Assembly (NCBI GenBank): GCA_037176845.1
Contig: JAYKXP010000211.1
Location: 1-63,951, forward strand
DNA from: Paramarasmius palmivorus
Taxonomy: Eukaryota > Basidiomycota > Agaricomycetes > Agaricales > Marasmiaceae
Length of the DNA: 63,951 bases
Direction of reading: 5' to 3'
This document shows, piece by piece, positions 21,774 through 31,900 of the stretch (position 1 is its first letter; each line of letters starts with the position of its first letter). The notes below the pieces were generated by a model. That model did no database searches. It was not told the DNA's origin and was given only the letters and a program-made list of their open reading frames with translations. The position numbers and the translations under genes are program-made.

Positions 21774-23324
21774 TTATATCGCATCGTGGCCAAAGGCCCC
21801 AAGATTCTGTTCTAGATCAGCTACTTCTTCATACACTGTCCCGAGTAGTGGACCATCAAGTTCTGCTTGCTTGAAGACAGCTTGTACTGCACAAATTCCT
21901 TCGGCGCGGAGGGCGAAATGCATGTATCTGACATAAATCGAGCCGAATTCTTTGGATGAACCAGCATTAGAATGGCGCAACTTCAGCATGGTCCTGAATG
22001 TACGCAAAAGATCGTCGTATATCCTCCTTGACAGTTGAATGTCGCCCCTCTGTTCTAGAGTGTCAGCGAGCGCAAAATTCAGAAGTAGGCTAAAGATATG
22101 AATCATGATCGTATCAGATATATCCTCGCGCGAACGAGATCTAGCACTTACCTATCTCTGTTCCCATTGATACCCTCTGAAAGCGTGAGGAGCGCTTCGT
22201 GTTCGTTGCCTATGCACTTGTACCATTCGTAGGACATGTGCCTGTAGAAAATCAGTACGATGTACGTATATGACCACAGACACATTACTAACCATAGCTC
22301 CGGACAGAACCTCATTCTCGTGTTTGCCTTCCTGTAAGCGCTACAGATGCGAGTGATATAGGCCATCTCGTCGGTCTCTCGCAGGTTGAGGGGATCACTT
22401 TCTTCCCATTCCAAGTAAGCTTTCCATTTTCGAACAAATGGTGCATTGGAAACGGAGGCAGCCGGAGAGGCTGGTAGCCGCAATGTATCATGACAAGAAG
22501 CTGGTTCGAAAGGCCCCAGGAGTGGCGGAGGATACAATACTTCCATGTGGGCCAAATACTCGTAACATGTATACAGGGCATCTGCATGAGTTGGGGTAAG
22601 TCGTGCTAGAGTCTCTACTGAAGTGTCCATGTGTTGTTCACGTTCAAAGTTCCGCAGCCGGTCCCAAAAGTCAGGGAGGTACTCTAGGGGCACCGTCGTG
22701 ACGATTTCATGAAGAGTTTTTCGCAAGGCCTGGTAGTCTCCGGCCTGTACAAGTACATAAGAAGAGAACCTCGAGCAAGCAGCAATGATGCGCACCTCTT
22801 CCAATATGTCTAAGTACTGAGACCATAACAGATGACTTCCCGCTTCTTGTCCTACGAGACTCAAGATGAAGCTGTATGTTTCTCGATTCAGAGTTGCAGG
22901 ATGATGTTCACTGGCATGGACAGTCAGCTATACTCGTACTCAACATCTCATTGCGACGTACCGGATAAAGGATATATATAGGCTACATACTGCAACAGAT
23001 CGGGAAGACAAATAAGAGTAGAAAAGCTCCTTGAGTTGGGGAGAGCTATAACCACTGTCAGGGGACAATGCCTTCTCTATGTGAGCGACTTGGATCCTCG
23101 GCTATTAATGTTGGATATGTGAGTAAATCGAACGGACACAGGAGTATAATGGGGCATACAGTGTTTGGAAAGCATCGGGCAGCAGCCGCATATATTTCTA
23201 GAGAATCTCCCGCACTGACCAAGCTACCTTCTGCACAAGATAAAAGATACCCCCAGTGTTCGTCTCGTGGATTGTACTTGATTCGCTCAAGTAAATCATG
23301 GATATTATCGGATGTGACGTCCAT
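21774..23324 (-). CDS. Short Rna14/CstF77-like HAT-repeat protein
   Basis: Exon chain: 23160-23324, 22962-23101, then from 22910 downwards with introns near 22796-22745, 22294-22244 and 22148-22090. Phases close to the stop at 21774; about 430 residues. HAT (half-TPR) repeats and a Suf-domain pattern are visible: DLLERIKYNPRDEHW near the N-terminus; LWSQYLDILEE; VPLEYLPDFWDRLRNFE; KWKAYLEWEESDPLNL; YRKANTRMRFCPELW; HMSYEWYKCIGNEHEALLTL. These match Rna14/CstF77, the scaffold of mRNA 3'-end cleavage in the nucleus. Family members are usually 700 residues or more; this one stops just after YVRYMHFALRAEG, so the C-terminal part (dimerisation and Rna15/CstF64-binding) is missing. It could be a diverged partial paralogue or a decaying gene. 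Confidence 0.65.
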
Positions 23325-25820
23325 TACAAACTATTGCAGCTCGAAAGTAGCTGGAATGCGTTTGGGAACCAGAGAGGAGGAGGGTAAGAAACGTAAGTGT
23401 GAGAAACAAATGCAAACGTTGAAATAAGAGGACAATTGTTTGGGAAAGTTTCCCTTGTGGGTCCAAACCCGGCCGTGGACGTCCACACTTCAACTCTGTC
23501 AGTCCCACTTACGGTAAGGGCATTCCAAATCTTTGAGACGGTGCACTGTACTGCAACCGACAAGGAACAACTATACCTGAAAATCTCTTTCTAGGATAGT
23601 GGATGCGGTATTCCCAGTCTGTTTCTCCGGTTCGCGCATGGCATCGCTCTTCCTGTGTGCGATCGCTCAAATAAGCCTTCGGATGCTTGCAGAGGCCTCG
23701 GATATTCTGCCGCTGACGATGAATTGGGTATTTCTTGTAATTGGGATATTCGGTGAGACGAATCTACAGTCTGATAAGGACAAACTTAGCCATCCACCAT
23801 ATAGCAATGCACTGAACGACCAAAAGAGGCCGCAACTGGGCAATGGGGACCGGGAAGGGACACGGTGAACCCATTGAAGGTTGACTAGTCAAACACATCG
23901 TGGTGATCCAGCTCCCAAAGGGTGACGCTCCTCTTCCACCTCTAATATCGTGCCGTATCATGCAGTCTATAATGCATGAGACTGCTTTCTTTAATCAAGC
24001 TTCAAAACCTTGACTTGAAGTTACCTGGAGGAAGGCCGACAACAGTAGCACGGAATTTGCATTTATTTCGATGTGACTTGCGCGGAGCATGCACAGTAAC
24101 TGCCTCTGTCAATGCTGGCGAAATTTCGTCTGCTAGCATCTGTGTTTTCTTCTGTGCATCCGTAGAGTGAGCTCTGTTCGTATGGAAGTTCAGCATCGTT
24201 CGATTGCGGGAAGAAGACAGCAATTTGGTTCTGCCACCGTGTTCACTCACCACCGGGTCCAATAGCAAGGTCGGCGGACTACGTGGTCATGCACATGTGG
24301 AACAGGATGTAAACGCCATCGGAAGATGCAAGGTGTCGCAGCGTAACTGAGTTTGCAAAAGGGGTCTACGTCTTCCTCGGAGACTATCGATATCCATGTC
24401 TCAGTCGTCTCCAACTGATATTTTCTCCTTTCTAGGCGCTGCCCTATGGAATCGAAGTCTGTGACGCTGTCTTCATCCAGTTCACTCCAACGTTCAACCT
24501 ACCTTTGTTGAAAATTTCCCTTGATATTCTTGTCCATTTCTCCAGCTATCATACCGGGGTTTCTTGAGCATGTCTTCTTTCTTGCAAAAGCCAAGTATGA
24601 ATCATTGACTAACGATCAAGTTTGAGGGAGGGAGGAACTGTACAGAGAAACCATATGTTGGTGTTTGTTTTACATGTCGGTACCTAACTAGGTGGAAATG
24701 AGCTTACACTCCGACGCTTCAAGCTGCAACACCTCCTTCCTCGTCCCTCATCCCTCACGACACGCCGTGGAAGAACAAGACCATCGCTGCGATAGCTCAG
24801 ATCTCAGACCTCGAGTCTTATAATGCCGCCCACGCAAGGCCCGCCAGCGACAGTCCAGTAATACGCTGGTTGCTTTTCCCAATCGCATTCTCGAGGCCAA
24901 CTTCACCCTTTACGAGGACATTTTCGACTATCCACGGCTATGGTAGCAAATTCTAAGTCACTTTTGAACGAATATACCTCATATTTGTACCAGGAAAATC
25001 GGATAGCCCAAGCCCATCCAGCGACGTTCTCGAGATACAACCCGACACCCAGCTCATTCTTCACCTACACCCAACTCATTCTTCCGTCATCCCAAGACAT
25101 ACCTTTACTACAAAGAAGTAGATCCAGCCCCAGGAGATATCGCCAAGAGGCTAGTTGTCATTCGAATCTGGGGTTCACCGACGTGAGTTCATCTTCATAT
25201 CAGTCTTACTCGAGACTAAGCTATTTACAATCTCTAGCCACTGCCTCTTCCACCAAACAGTGCATAATGATACCACGAAGGACCCAAAAACTCCGTGAAG
25301 AGGCTAGGACCACCTCAAAAAAATTAGTTCACACTGGCAGCGTGCTCTTCCCTCTCTAATACACCAGTTTGCTTCGTTCGGGGCGAAAATCTTGAGTCCT
25401 AGAATACCATTGTGTCCAATTCCCAGCGAAAACATTCTGTGGCACCGATCGCAATAAGCAAGACAATCGCACGGTTTGTCGATGGCAGGGCCCAGAAATC
25501 CGGCCGAGGGATACAACGAACCGCATCGCATCGATTCCTTACCAATGAAGGTTCGAGCGTTGGAGGTTCGACCTTTGTGTGGAAAGGAAAGATCGGGGGC
25601 AATTATATGTATCGACCCACCGTCTACTCCTTCGGTAACGTGTATGTAAACATTTGGGCTTTTGAATATGAAAAAACGTGCATTTCTCAAATCTGTACAT
25701 TATAATCGTATAATCGGGCGTACGTGGAAGACGAAGGAAAAATATTAATTGCTCTACCATACAGTGAAAACAAGTCTCGAGAAGCGGGAAAGAAGAGTTA
25801 GAGTGAAAACAAACGAAGAA
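23325..25820. other. Intergenic, no supported gene
   Basis: Open frames up to about 140 codons occur (for example 24940-25359, +), but they form no consistent exon chain and show no known motif. A stretch near 25070-25180 reads HPKTYLYYKEVDP and RLVVIRIWGSPT in one frame and may be an exon of a decayed gene. Confidence 0.35.
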
Positions 25821-26642
25821 TCAATCGACATCCATGGCGTGACCGGAAAGGTCAGCAGCAACTGTGGAAGGACCATCGTTGCTATAGCGGCCAATCAACC
25901 CTTCCAGGAGAATCTGCATACGATTATCGCGTTCTCTCATATACTGATGTTGTGCGTATATCTCCCGACCATCAACCAAGAACCATCGCCTCGTAGGGTC
26001 CATTATGGCTTGACGAAGCGCCGAAACGTCGCGTCGCAGTTCCATGATCATCCCGTCAACACACTTGATTTTGCGAAATCGACCCATCAGGAGGTCAATG
26101 CGATAGGTCTGACTAGACATGGGAATATTATCTTCCCAGGTACCGCGAGGAAAGAGTGAATCTATATTGAATAGGTCATTAGCGAATGGTGAGTATATCG
26201 AGAATGCTGGAACATACCAACGCCGCCGGATTGATGATCCTGAGGAAACTCCAGGTTACTATTTGCCAATGATCCTACTTCGCTGCGCAGAGCTTCGCGG
26301 CATTGTACAGTGATGCCAGGTGAGACACCAATGGCGGATGCGGTATGGAATGTGCGGAGGATAGCGTCCCTATCAACGTCAGCTGACTGGTCGAGAGTAA
26401 GGTGTTCAGGACTTGTAGTGATCGGAGAGCCGGCAAGAGGGCGACCATAAGATTGGGAGTCAAGGAGCTGCATCGCCTGTTTGACCTCGTCCCGAAGAAA
26501 GATGAGTTCTTCGAGAACAACTAGAAGGCGGTCTCCGGGTGTGCAGAACCAAGACGTGGAACTGTATGACAAGAGAATAAAACAGATCAGAATTAGTACA
26601 TTGACGAAGGGCAGGAGAAACTCACTTTTCTTGAGCGGACAT
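25821..26642 (-). CDS. Unrecognised protein, three exons
   Basis: Exons 26626-26642, 26218-26561 and 25821-26161 close in frame: 233 residues, starting MSAQEN and ending SGHAMDVD. No known domain. The N-terminal part has two helical segments (RLLVVLEELIFLRDEVKQAM and a Ser/Thr-rich stretch); the C-terminal exon has RRDVSALRQAIMDPTRRWFL and REIYAQHQYMRERDNRM, a charged helical region. The tiny first exon is supported by a GT-AG intron of 64 bp and correct phase. The upstream region is copy 3 of the dispersed repeat, as for the RING-finger gene. Confidence 0.55.
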
Positions 26643-26689
26643 GTTCAGGTTGAGATGAGGAATGCTGAGTAGGAAAAGGATACATGCCT

Positions 26690-27040
26690 GGTTTATAAAC
26701 CATACCTCTGCCTTGAGCCTCATGTAAGTCTTGAACAGACTAGGTCAAGTTTCTTTGTCTTTGTCTGAATATCCGTTTGCACGCCATGTGAGTGTGAAGG
26801 AGTAGTGAGCGATCATGATAGTGGGAGGTGAAGGTGTGAAATGGCTTTCAGGGCCCGACATCGGCCCAAGGGCCCAAAGCCCTGATCCGTCAAGTCCGAC
26901 CTCCTCGCATTACTTACGTCATTGTGCTTGGTTTCTCTTCCCGTCCGACATCAAGCGTCAAGGCAGCGTCAAGGCCCACTTATTTTTTCATCGGTCCGCA
27001 TGGAGTGCACACGACGACGACACGACATTAATTTCTACCA
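26690..27040 (+). repeat. Dispersed repeat, copy 3
   Basis: Same-strand copy of 7433-7830, sharing GGTTTATAAACCATACCTC, TTGAGCCTCATG, CAAGTTTCTTTGTCTT, GTAGTGAGCGATCATGAT and CATGGAGTGCACACGAC. It begins about 50 bp upstream of the 25821-26642 gene, so it supplies that gene's upstream region. The stretch 27041-27385 has no gene; a short ATGAGCGTACAAAG with a following donor at 27216 may be a 5' exon of the next gene. Confidence 0.75.
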
Positions 27041-27385
27041 TGCTTGATCTCTCCCTTGCAATTTTTCACCCTCTCACCTTGTCACATAACGATCAAGCGG
27101 AACCGACGGACTTGATCGTGAATTAATGTCTCTTGGACAACCTAGCAGGCGACAACCTGCATTTTCCTTTCATCGAGTGGCGGAACGCTGAAGTTTTGGA
27201 CTAGCTCCGATACTCATGAGCGTACAAAGGTGCGTATCTGATGTGTGCTTTGTTCTCCTCTGCTTATTAGTGTTACAGCGCAACTATCGTGTCTCTCTGT
27301 CCCGAAGGCAGCACCAGAACTCATGCATTTCTCTCGTATGATTTGCATAGACCACACCGAGCCCCTTTTTCTCTCGCAGGGACGG

Positions 27386-30300
27386 ATGTCTTGCGTTTCT
27401 GGGTCCATTGAGCACACTGAACCTTCCATTCATTATCAACGCCAGCCGTCATGCGGTCCTTCTCGTACCCCCAAATCTACTCGACGTTCTTCACCGTATC
27501 CTCCTTCTCCTGCAGAATCATCCTCCACCAGACCCCACCAGGTTGAATTCGTGAGGTCCGACTCTGATTCCGATTCAGACGACTCGTCGGTCCGAAGGTC
27601 TCCAACTATCCTCCCGACTGTACCCGACTTCTTACAACCGCTCGGCGGTACTCGATCTAACGGTGATCAAGGCGCCTTTTCTTCCTCTTCATCTAGCTCA
27701 GACTCGGACTTCGATGAAGAGATGAGAATGGCAGTCGATCTCCTACCTGAACGTGGCCCCGACGTTCGGAACGAGAGCGAAAACCGAGGAGGTCCAGCTA
27801 CCAATACAAGGTCTCAGGCTCAGCCTGCCTTTCCCGTGAGTATGGGCTTCTATTTCCGCAATCACATACCAGCCGATCCTGCTGGTCCTTTGCAAAGTCC
27901 CTGGGTAATGTGCCAGAGTCACTTTGCAAAGTCCCTGGGCTCATCCTGGGCAAGCTTTTGGCACTAGTCTCAGTGATAAAGGGCAATATATAATGTCTTT
28001 TATGGGATAAATCAAGTATATTTTCCATTATATACTGTAGGTCTCAAATGGTGCGCTTTTTTGACTTCCAAATTAGGAAAGAGGGCTATCAAAACCTAAA
28101 AAAGCTATAACAGGGCGCTTTTTGGGCGCTTTTTTGACAGGAAAATTATTCCCACACTTCCTGACACCATTTGGCATGCCTCCTGATGCCTCCCTACTCC
28201 GCTTTTGGCTTCCCAAAATGGAAGGTGGCCTTACCTCACTATTTTCCACCTGGAATCAAATCATTGGGGGGCTATTGGGGCATGCTGGGGGGCTATAAAA
28301 ATCGCATTTTTGAGGGAATATGTTCCAATATGTTCTAAAAGCATGCCCCTGCAATTGGGGGGCAGGGGAATGCAAAAAAAAGCGGTCCAAATATGGTAAT
28401 TCAGGAAAATGGCCTATTGGATCTTGGGCTACAGGCCAGATATTGACATGGGGTAAGTTGGAGGACCTAGATACATCAAATACAAGCCTGAGCACACCAA
28501 ATAGTACATAGATTGGTGGGATAATGGTGCTTAAATATCAAAAATACTGAAAATCTCCGAAATTGGGGGAATAAAATTACAGGATGGGATGTAATGCAGC
28601 TAGGGCTTAGATATTTTGGATGAGGGATAATATATATGTTCCATTGATGGGTTTATAATCCTGGAGAGCTGTCTATTTTTCCAGATTTATTACAGCTAAA
28701 TTCGCTTTTTTTGGACATTAATAATACTACACCACAGGGAATGATTGGGATGAGCTAATTCTTGTTCATAACCCACTTTAGTATGTATAGATGACAACTA
28801 CATAGCTGCCCAAGCACTCCTGTATGTGCAACACCTTGTTCAATCCAATGCATTGTACAGTTATGTAACACAGGCAGTAATACATCAATAGCACCTCAGG
28901 GAAGCATCCCAGCACCAAGGGGAGTTCAGAATCGAGTTCAGGCACCCAAAATACACTTTCCTACTATGAAAGGACATTTTTTGAACACATCTGTATGTTG
29001 CTACATAAAAAATACATAAAAAATCGCATTTTTAGGGGTTTTTCTGTACTGGAGCATGGGGATTGCTCCTAAAATCACCAAAAATGAATGAGAGACCGTT
29101 CACTATGCATAGAACAGGGATATTAATTGCCTCCATGAATCCCATGACAGGAATCCATATGCCAGATGCATCAATTCTTGCACAATTACAGAAAACATGT
29201 ACTATGAATGTAGTATTGCAGGGATTGATCTGGGGGCTTGGGGAACCTCAAAATCGAATTCAGGATGAAGAATCAGTTAAGAAACAATCCAGGTTTGAAA
29301 GGAATCCAATTACTGTAGCTTGAGATATGCTCAAGTTATGTTTATAGGCTTATGTGTAAAGTACTTGCAATCAACCTTTGACTTGGATTGTCTGACCTTT
29401 TCATTTAGGTCTTCCAGACCATTAGACCACCCTAGAACTAGCCATACCAACTCTATGACATTGGAATATGAAGTATATAATACTATTTGGTGTCTAGTTG
29501 GTCTCAGATTTAGGTCTTCCAGACCATTAGACCACCCTAGAACTAGCCATACCAACTCTATGACATTGGAATATGAAGTATATAATACTATTTGGTGTCT
29601 AGTTGGTCTCAGAATGCTTAATGAAAAGGTCAGACAATCCAAGTCAAAGGTTGATTGCAAGTACTTTACACATAAGCCTATAAACATAACTTGAGCATAT
29701 CTCAAGCTACAGTAATTGGATTCCTTTCAAACCTGGATTGTTTCTTAACTGATTCTTCATCCTGAATTCGATTTTGAGGTTCCCCAAGCCCCCAGATCAA
29801 TCCCTGCAATACTACATTCATAGTACATGTTTTCTGTAATTGTGCAAGAATTGATGCATCTGGCATATGGATTCCTGTCATGGGATTCATGGAGGCAATT
29901 AATATCCCTGTTCTATGCATAGTGAACGGTCTCTCATTCATTTTTGGTGATTTTAGGAGCAATCCCCATGCTCCAGTACAGAAAAACCCCTAAAAATGCG
30001 ATTTTTTATGTATTTTTTATGTAGCAACATACAGATGTGTTCAAAAAATGTCCTTTCATAGTAGGAAAGTGTATTTTGGGTGCCTGAACTCGATTCTGAA
30101 CTCCCCTTGGTGCTGGGATGCTTCCCTGAGGTGCTATTGATGTATTACTGCCTGTGTTACATAACTGTACAATGCATTGGATTGAACAAGGTGTTGCACA
30201 TACAGGAGTGCTTGGGCAGCTATGTAGTTGTCATCTATACATACTAAAGTGGGTTATGAACAAGAATTAGCTCATCCCAATCATTCCCTGTGGTGTAGTA

Positions 30301-31900
30301 TTATTAATGTCCAAAAAAAGCGAATTTAGCTGTAATAAATCTGGAAAAATAGACAGCTCTCCAGGATTATAAACCCATCAATGGAACATATATATTATCC
30401 CTCATCCAAAATATCTAAGCCCTAGCTGCATTACATCCCATCCTGTAATTTTATTCCCCCAATTTCGGAGATTTTCAGTATTTTTGATATTTAAGCACCA
30501 TTATCCCACCAATCTATGTACTATTTGGTGTGCTCAGGCTTGTATTTGATGTATCTAGGTCCTCCAACTTACCCCATGTCAATATCTGGCCTGTAGCCCA
30601 AGATCCAATAGGCCATTTTCCTGAATTACCATATTTGGACCGCTTTTTTTTGCATTCCCCTGCCCCCCAATTGCAGGGGCATGCTTTTAGAACATATTGG
30701 AACATATTCCCTCAAAAATGCGATTTTTATAGCCCCCCAGCATGCCCCAATAGCCCCCCAATGATTTGATTCCAGGTGGAAAATAGTGAGGTAAGGCCAC
30801 CTTCCATTTTGGGAAGCCAAAAGCGGAGTAGGGAGGCATCAGGAGGCATGCCAAATGGTGTCAGGAAGTGTGGGAATAATTTTCCTGTCAAAAAAGCGCC
30901 CAAAAAGCGCCCTGTTATAGCTTTTTTAGGTTTTGATAGCCCTCTTTCCTAATTTGGAAGTCAAAAAAGCGCACCATTTGAGACCTACAGTATATAATGG
31001 AAAATATACTTGATTTATCCCATAAAAGACATTATATATTGCCCTTTATCACTGAGACTAGTGCCAAAAGCTTGCCCAGGATGAGCCCAGGGACTTTGCA
31101 AAGTGACTCTGGCACATTACCCAGGGACTTTGCAAAGGACCAGCCAGAGCGGGTGCACATACTGACCAAGCTTGGTTAGGCCTCTAGAACTGACGTCTCA
31201 GGCTCCGAATCCAGTACTGGCTCTGAAGATGAAGATGGAGACAGCGAGTCAGAGCCTGATGACGATCCGTTCAAGCGAAAGTTGCGCAAACCCGAAGGAG
31301 AAGCAGGGCGACCAAACGGGAAAGGCTACAATTTGAGAGCTGCTAGCAGACTTCCAAAGCATGCGTTCGATCGACTCCATGTAGGTCGCGTCTCTATTGG
31401 AATTCTTTCAATCACACTAACCAAGGACAGAGCTTCGTCAAGAAACAGGTTTCGGAGAAGATGAACTGCTCACTCCCTTTCTCTCGGCAACCTAAACAAC
31501 TCAAAGATGAAATCCGCCACGCTGTGAGTTGATTCATGCAGATTATCCGTACCTGTCATCTTATGTGACATCGACATCGCAGGCACTTCAGAAGTTCCCC
31601 GTTTTGGAAGACTATCACAGGCTTTGGCCAGTCGACGACTTGGTTCGTTATCATCTCAAGTACCAGAAGAGCGCGCTGAGGAGGAAAGGGAACGACGTGC
31701 TCATTGCTCAGGCAGACGCAGAGAGCAAGCGCCGGGCGAACGAGGTTTTCATTGAAACCCTTGCCAACTTACGACAGGCACATGCACACACTCAGGCAGA
31801 GGCATTACAAGCTCAAATCCAGGCTTCCCAGGGGCAGAGCTCGGGTAGGAATGGAGGCAGCCATCCAAAACGTCGTCGCAAGCTCAGGAATAGCAAATAG
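27386..31900 (+). CDS. Acidic/basic nuclear-type protein with a palindromic element in its first intron
   Basis: Exons 27386-27835, 31180-31380, 31431-31523 and 31583-31900 join in phase 0 throughout: 353 residues. Exon 1 is Ser/Asp-rich (RSDSDSDSDDSS, SSSSSSSDSDFDEE); exon 2 is acidic then basic (SEDEDGDSESEPDDD, KRKLRK); exon 3 begins SFVKKQVSEKM; exon 4 has a helix (FIETLANLRQAHAHTQAE) and ends in a probable nuclear signal, PKRRRKLRNSK. No named domain. Intron 1 has a GTGAGT donor at 27836, a CTGAC branch-like word at about 31161 and a TTAG acceptor at 31179. Without the 27881-31144 element it would be about 73 bp, normal for this genome. Whether the enlarged intron is still spliced cannot be told from sequence. 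Start: first Met after an acceptor-like CGCAG; a 5' non-coding exon is possible. Confidence 0.65.
27881..31144. mobile_element. 3,264-bp near-perfect palindromic element inside an intron
   Basis: Left arm 27881-29405 and right arm 29620-31144 are inverted copies of 1,525 bp. Mirror positions always sum to 59,025 wherever I compared them, so there is no net indel between arms, and the open frames in the two arms are identical in sequence. The outer ends carry GCTGGTCC / GGACCAGC and two copies per arm of CTTTGCAAAGTCCCTGGG. The arms are A/T-rich, carry repeated AAATCGCATTTTT words and encode no recognisable transposase. ACCAGCC occurs just outside both ends (27868-27874 and 31139-31145) and is a candidate target duplication, but the fit is not symmetric. 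A long-TIR foldback transposon is the best reading; an assembly artefact of one arm is an alternative. Confidence 0.8.
29406..29615 (+). repeat. Two 105-bp direct repeats at the palindrome centre
   Basis: Copies at 29406-29510 and 29511-29615, each starting TAGGTCTTCCAGACCATTAG and ending in GTTGGTCTCAGA; they look identical apart from the last bases. They lie in one orientation between the arms, so the spacer is not itself palindromic. The core GGTCTTCCAGACC is a small inverted repeat. Confidence 0.85.

Noticed and set aside
24940..25360. Open frame of 139 codons and nearby HPKTYLYYKEVDP frame
   Set aside because: Could not be joined into exons, and no known family was recognised; kept only as a remark in the intergenic entry.
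28205..30820. Paired open frames of 60-124 codons in both arms of the palindrome
   Set aside because: They are mirror images of one another on opposite strands, short and without motifs; they follow from the symmetry of the element and no transposase is visible.
27868..31145. ACCAGCC on both sides as the definite target-site duplication of the palindrome
   Set aside because: On the right it overlaps the arm terminus and on the left six extra bases separate it from the arm, so it stays a candidate only.
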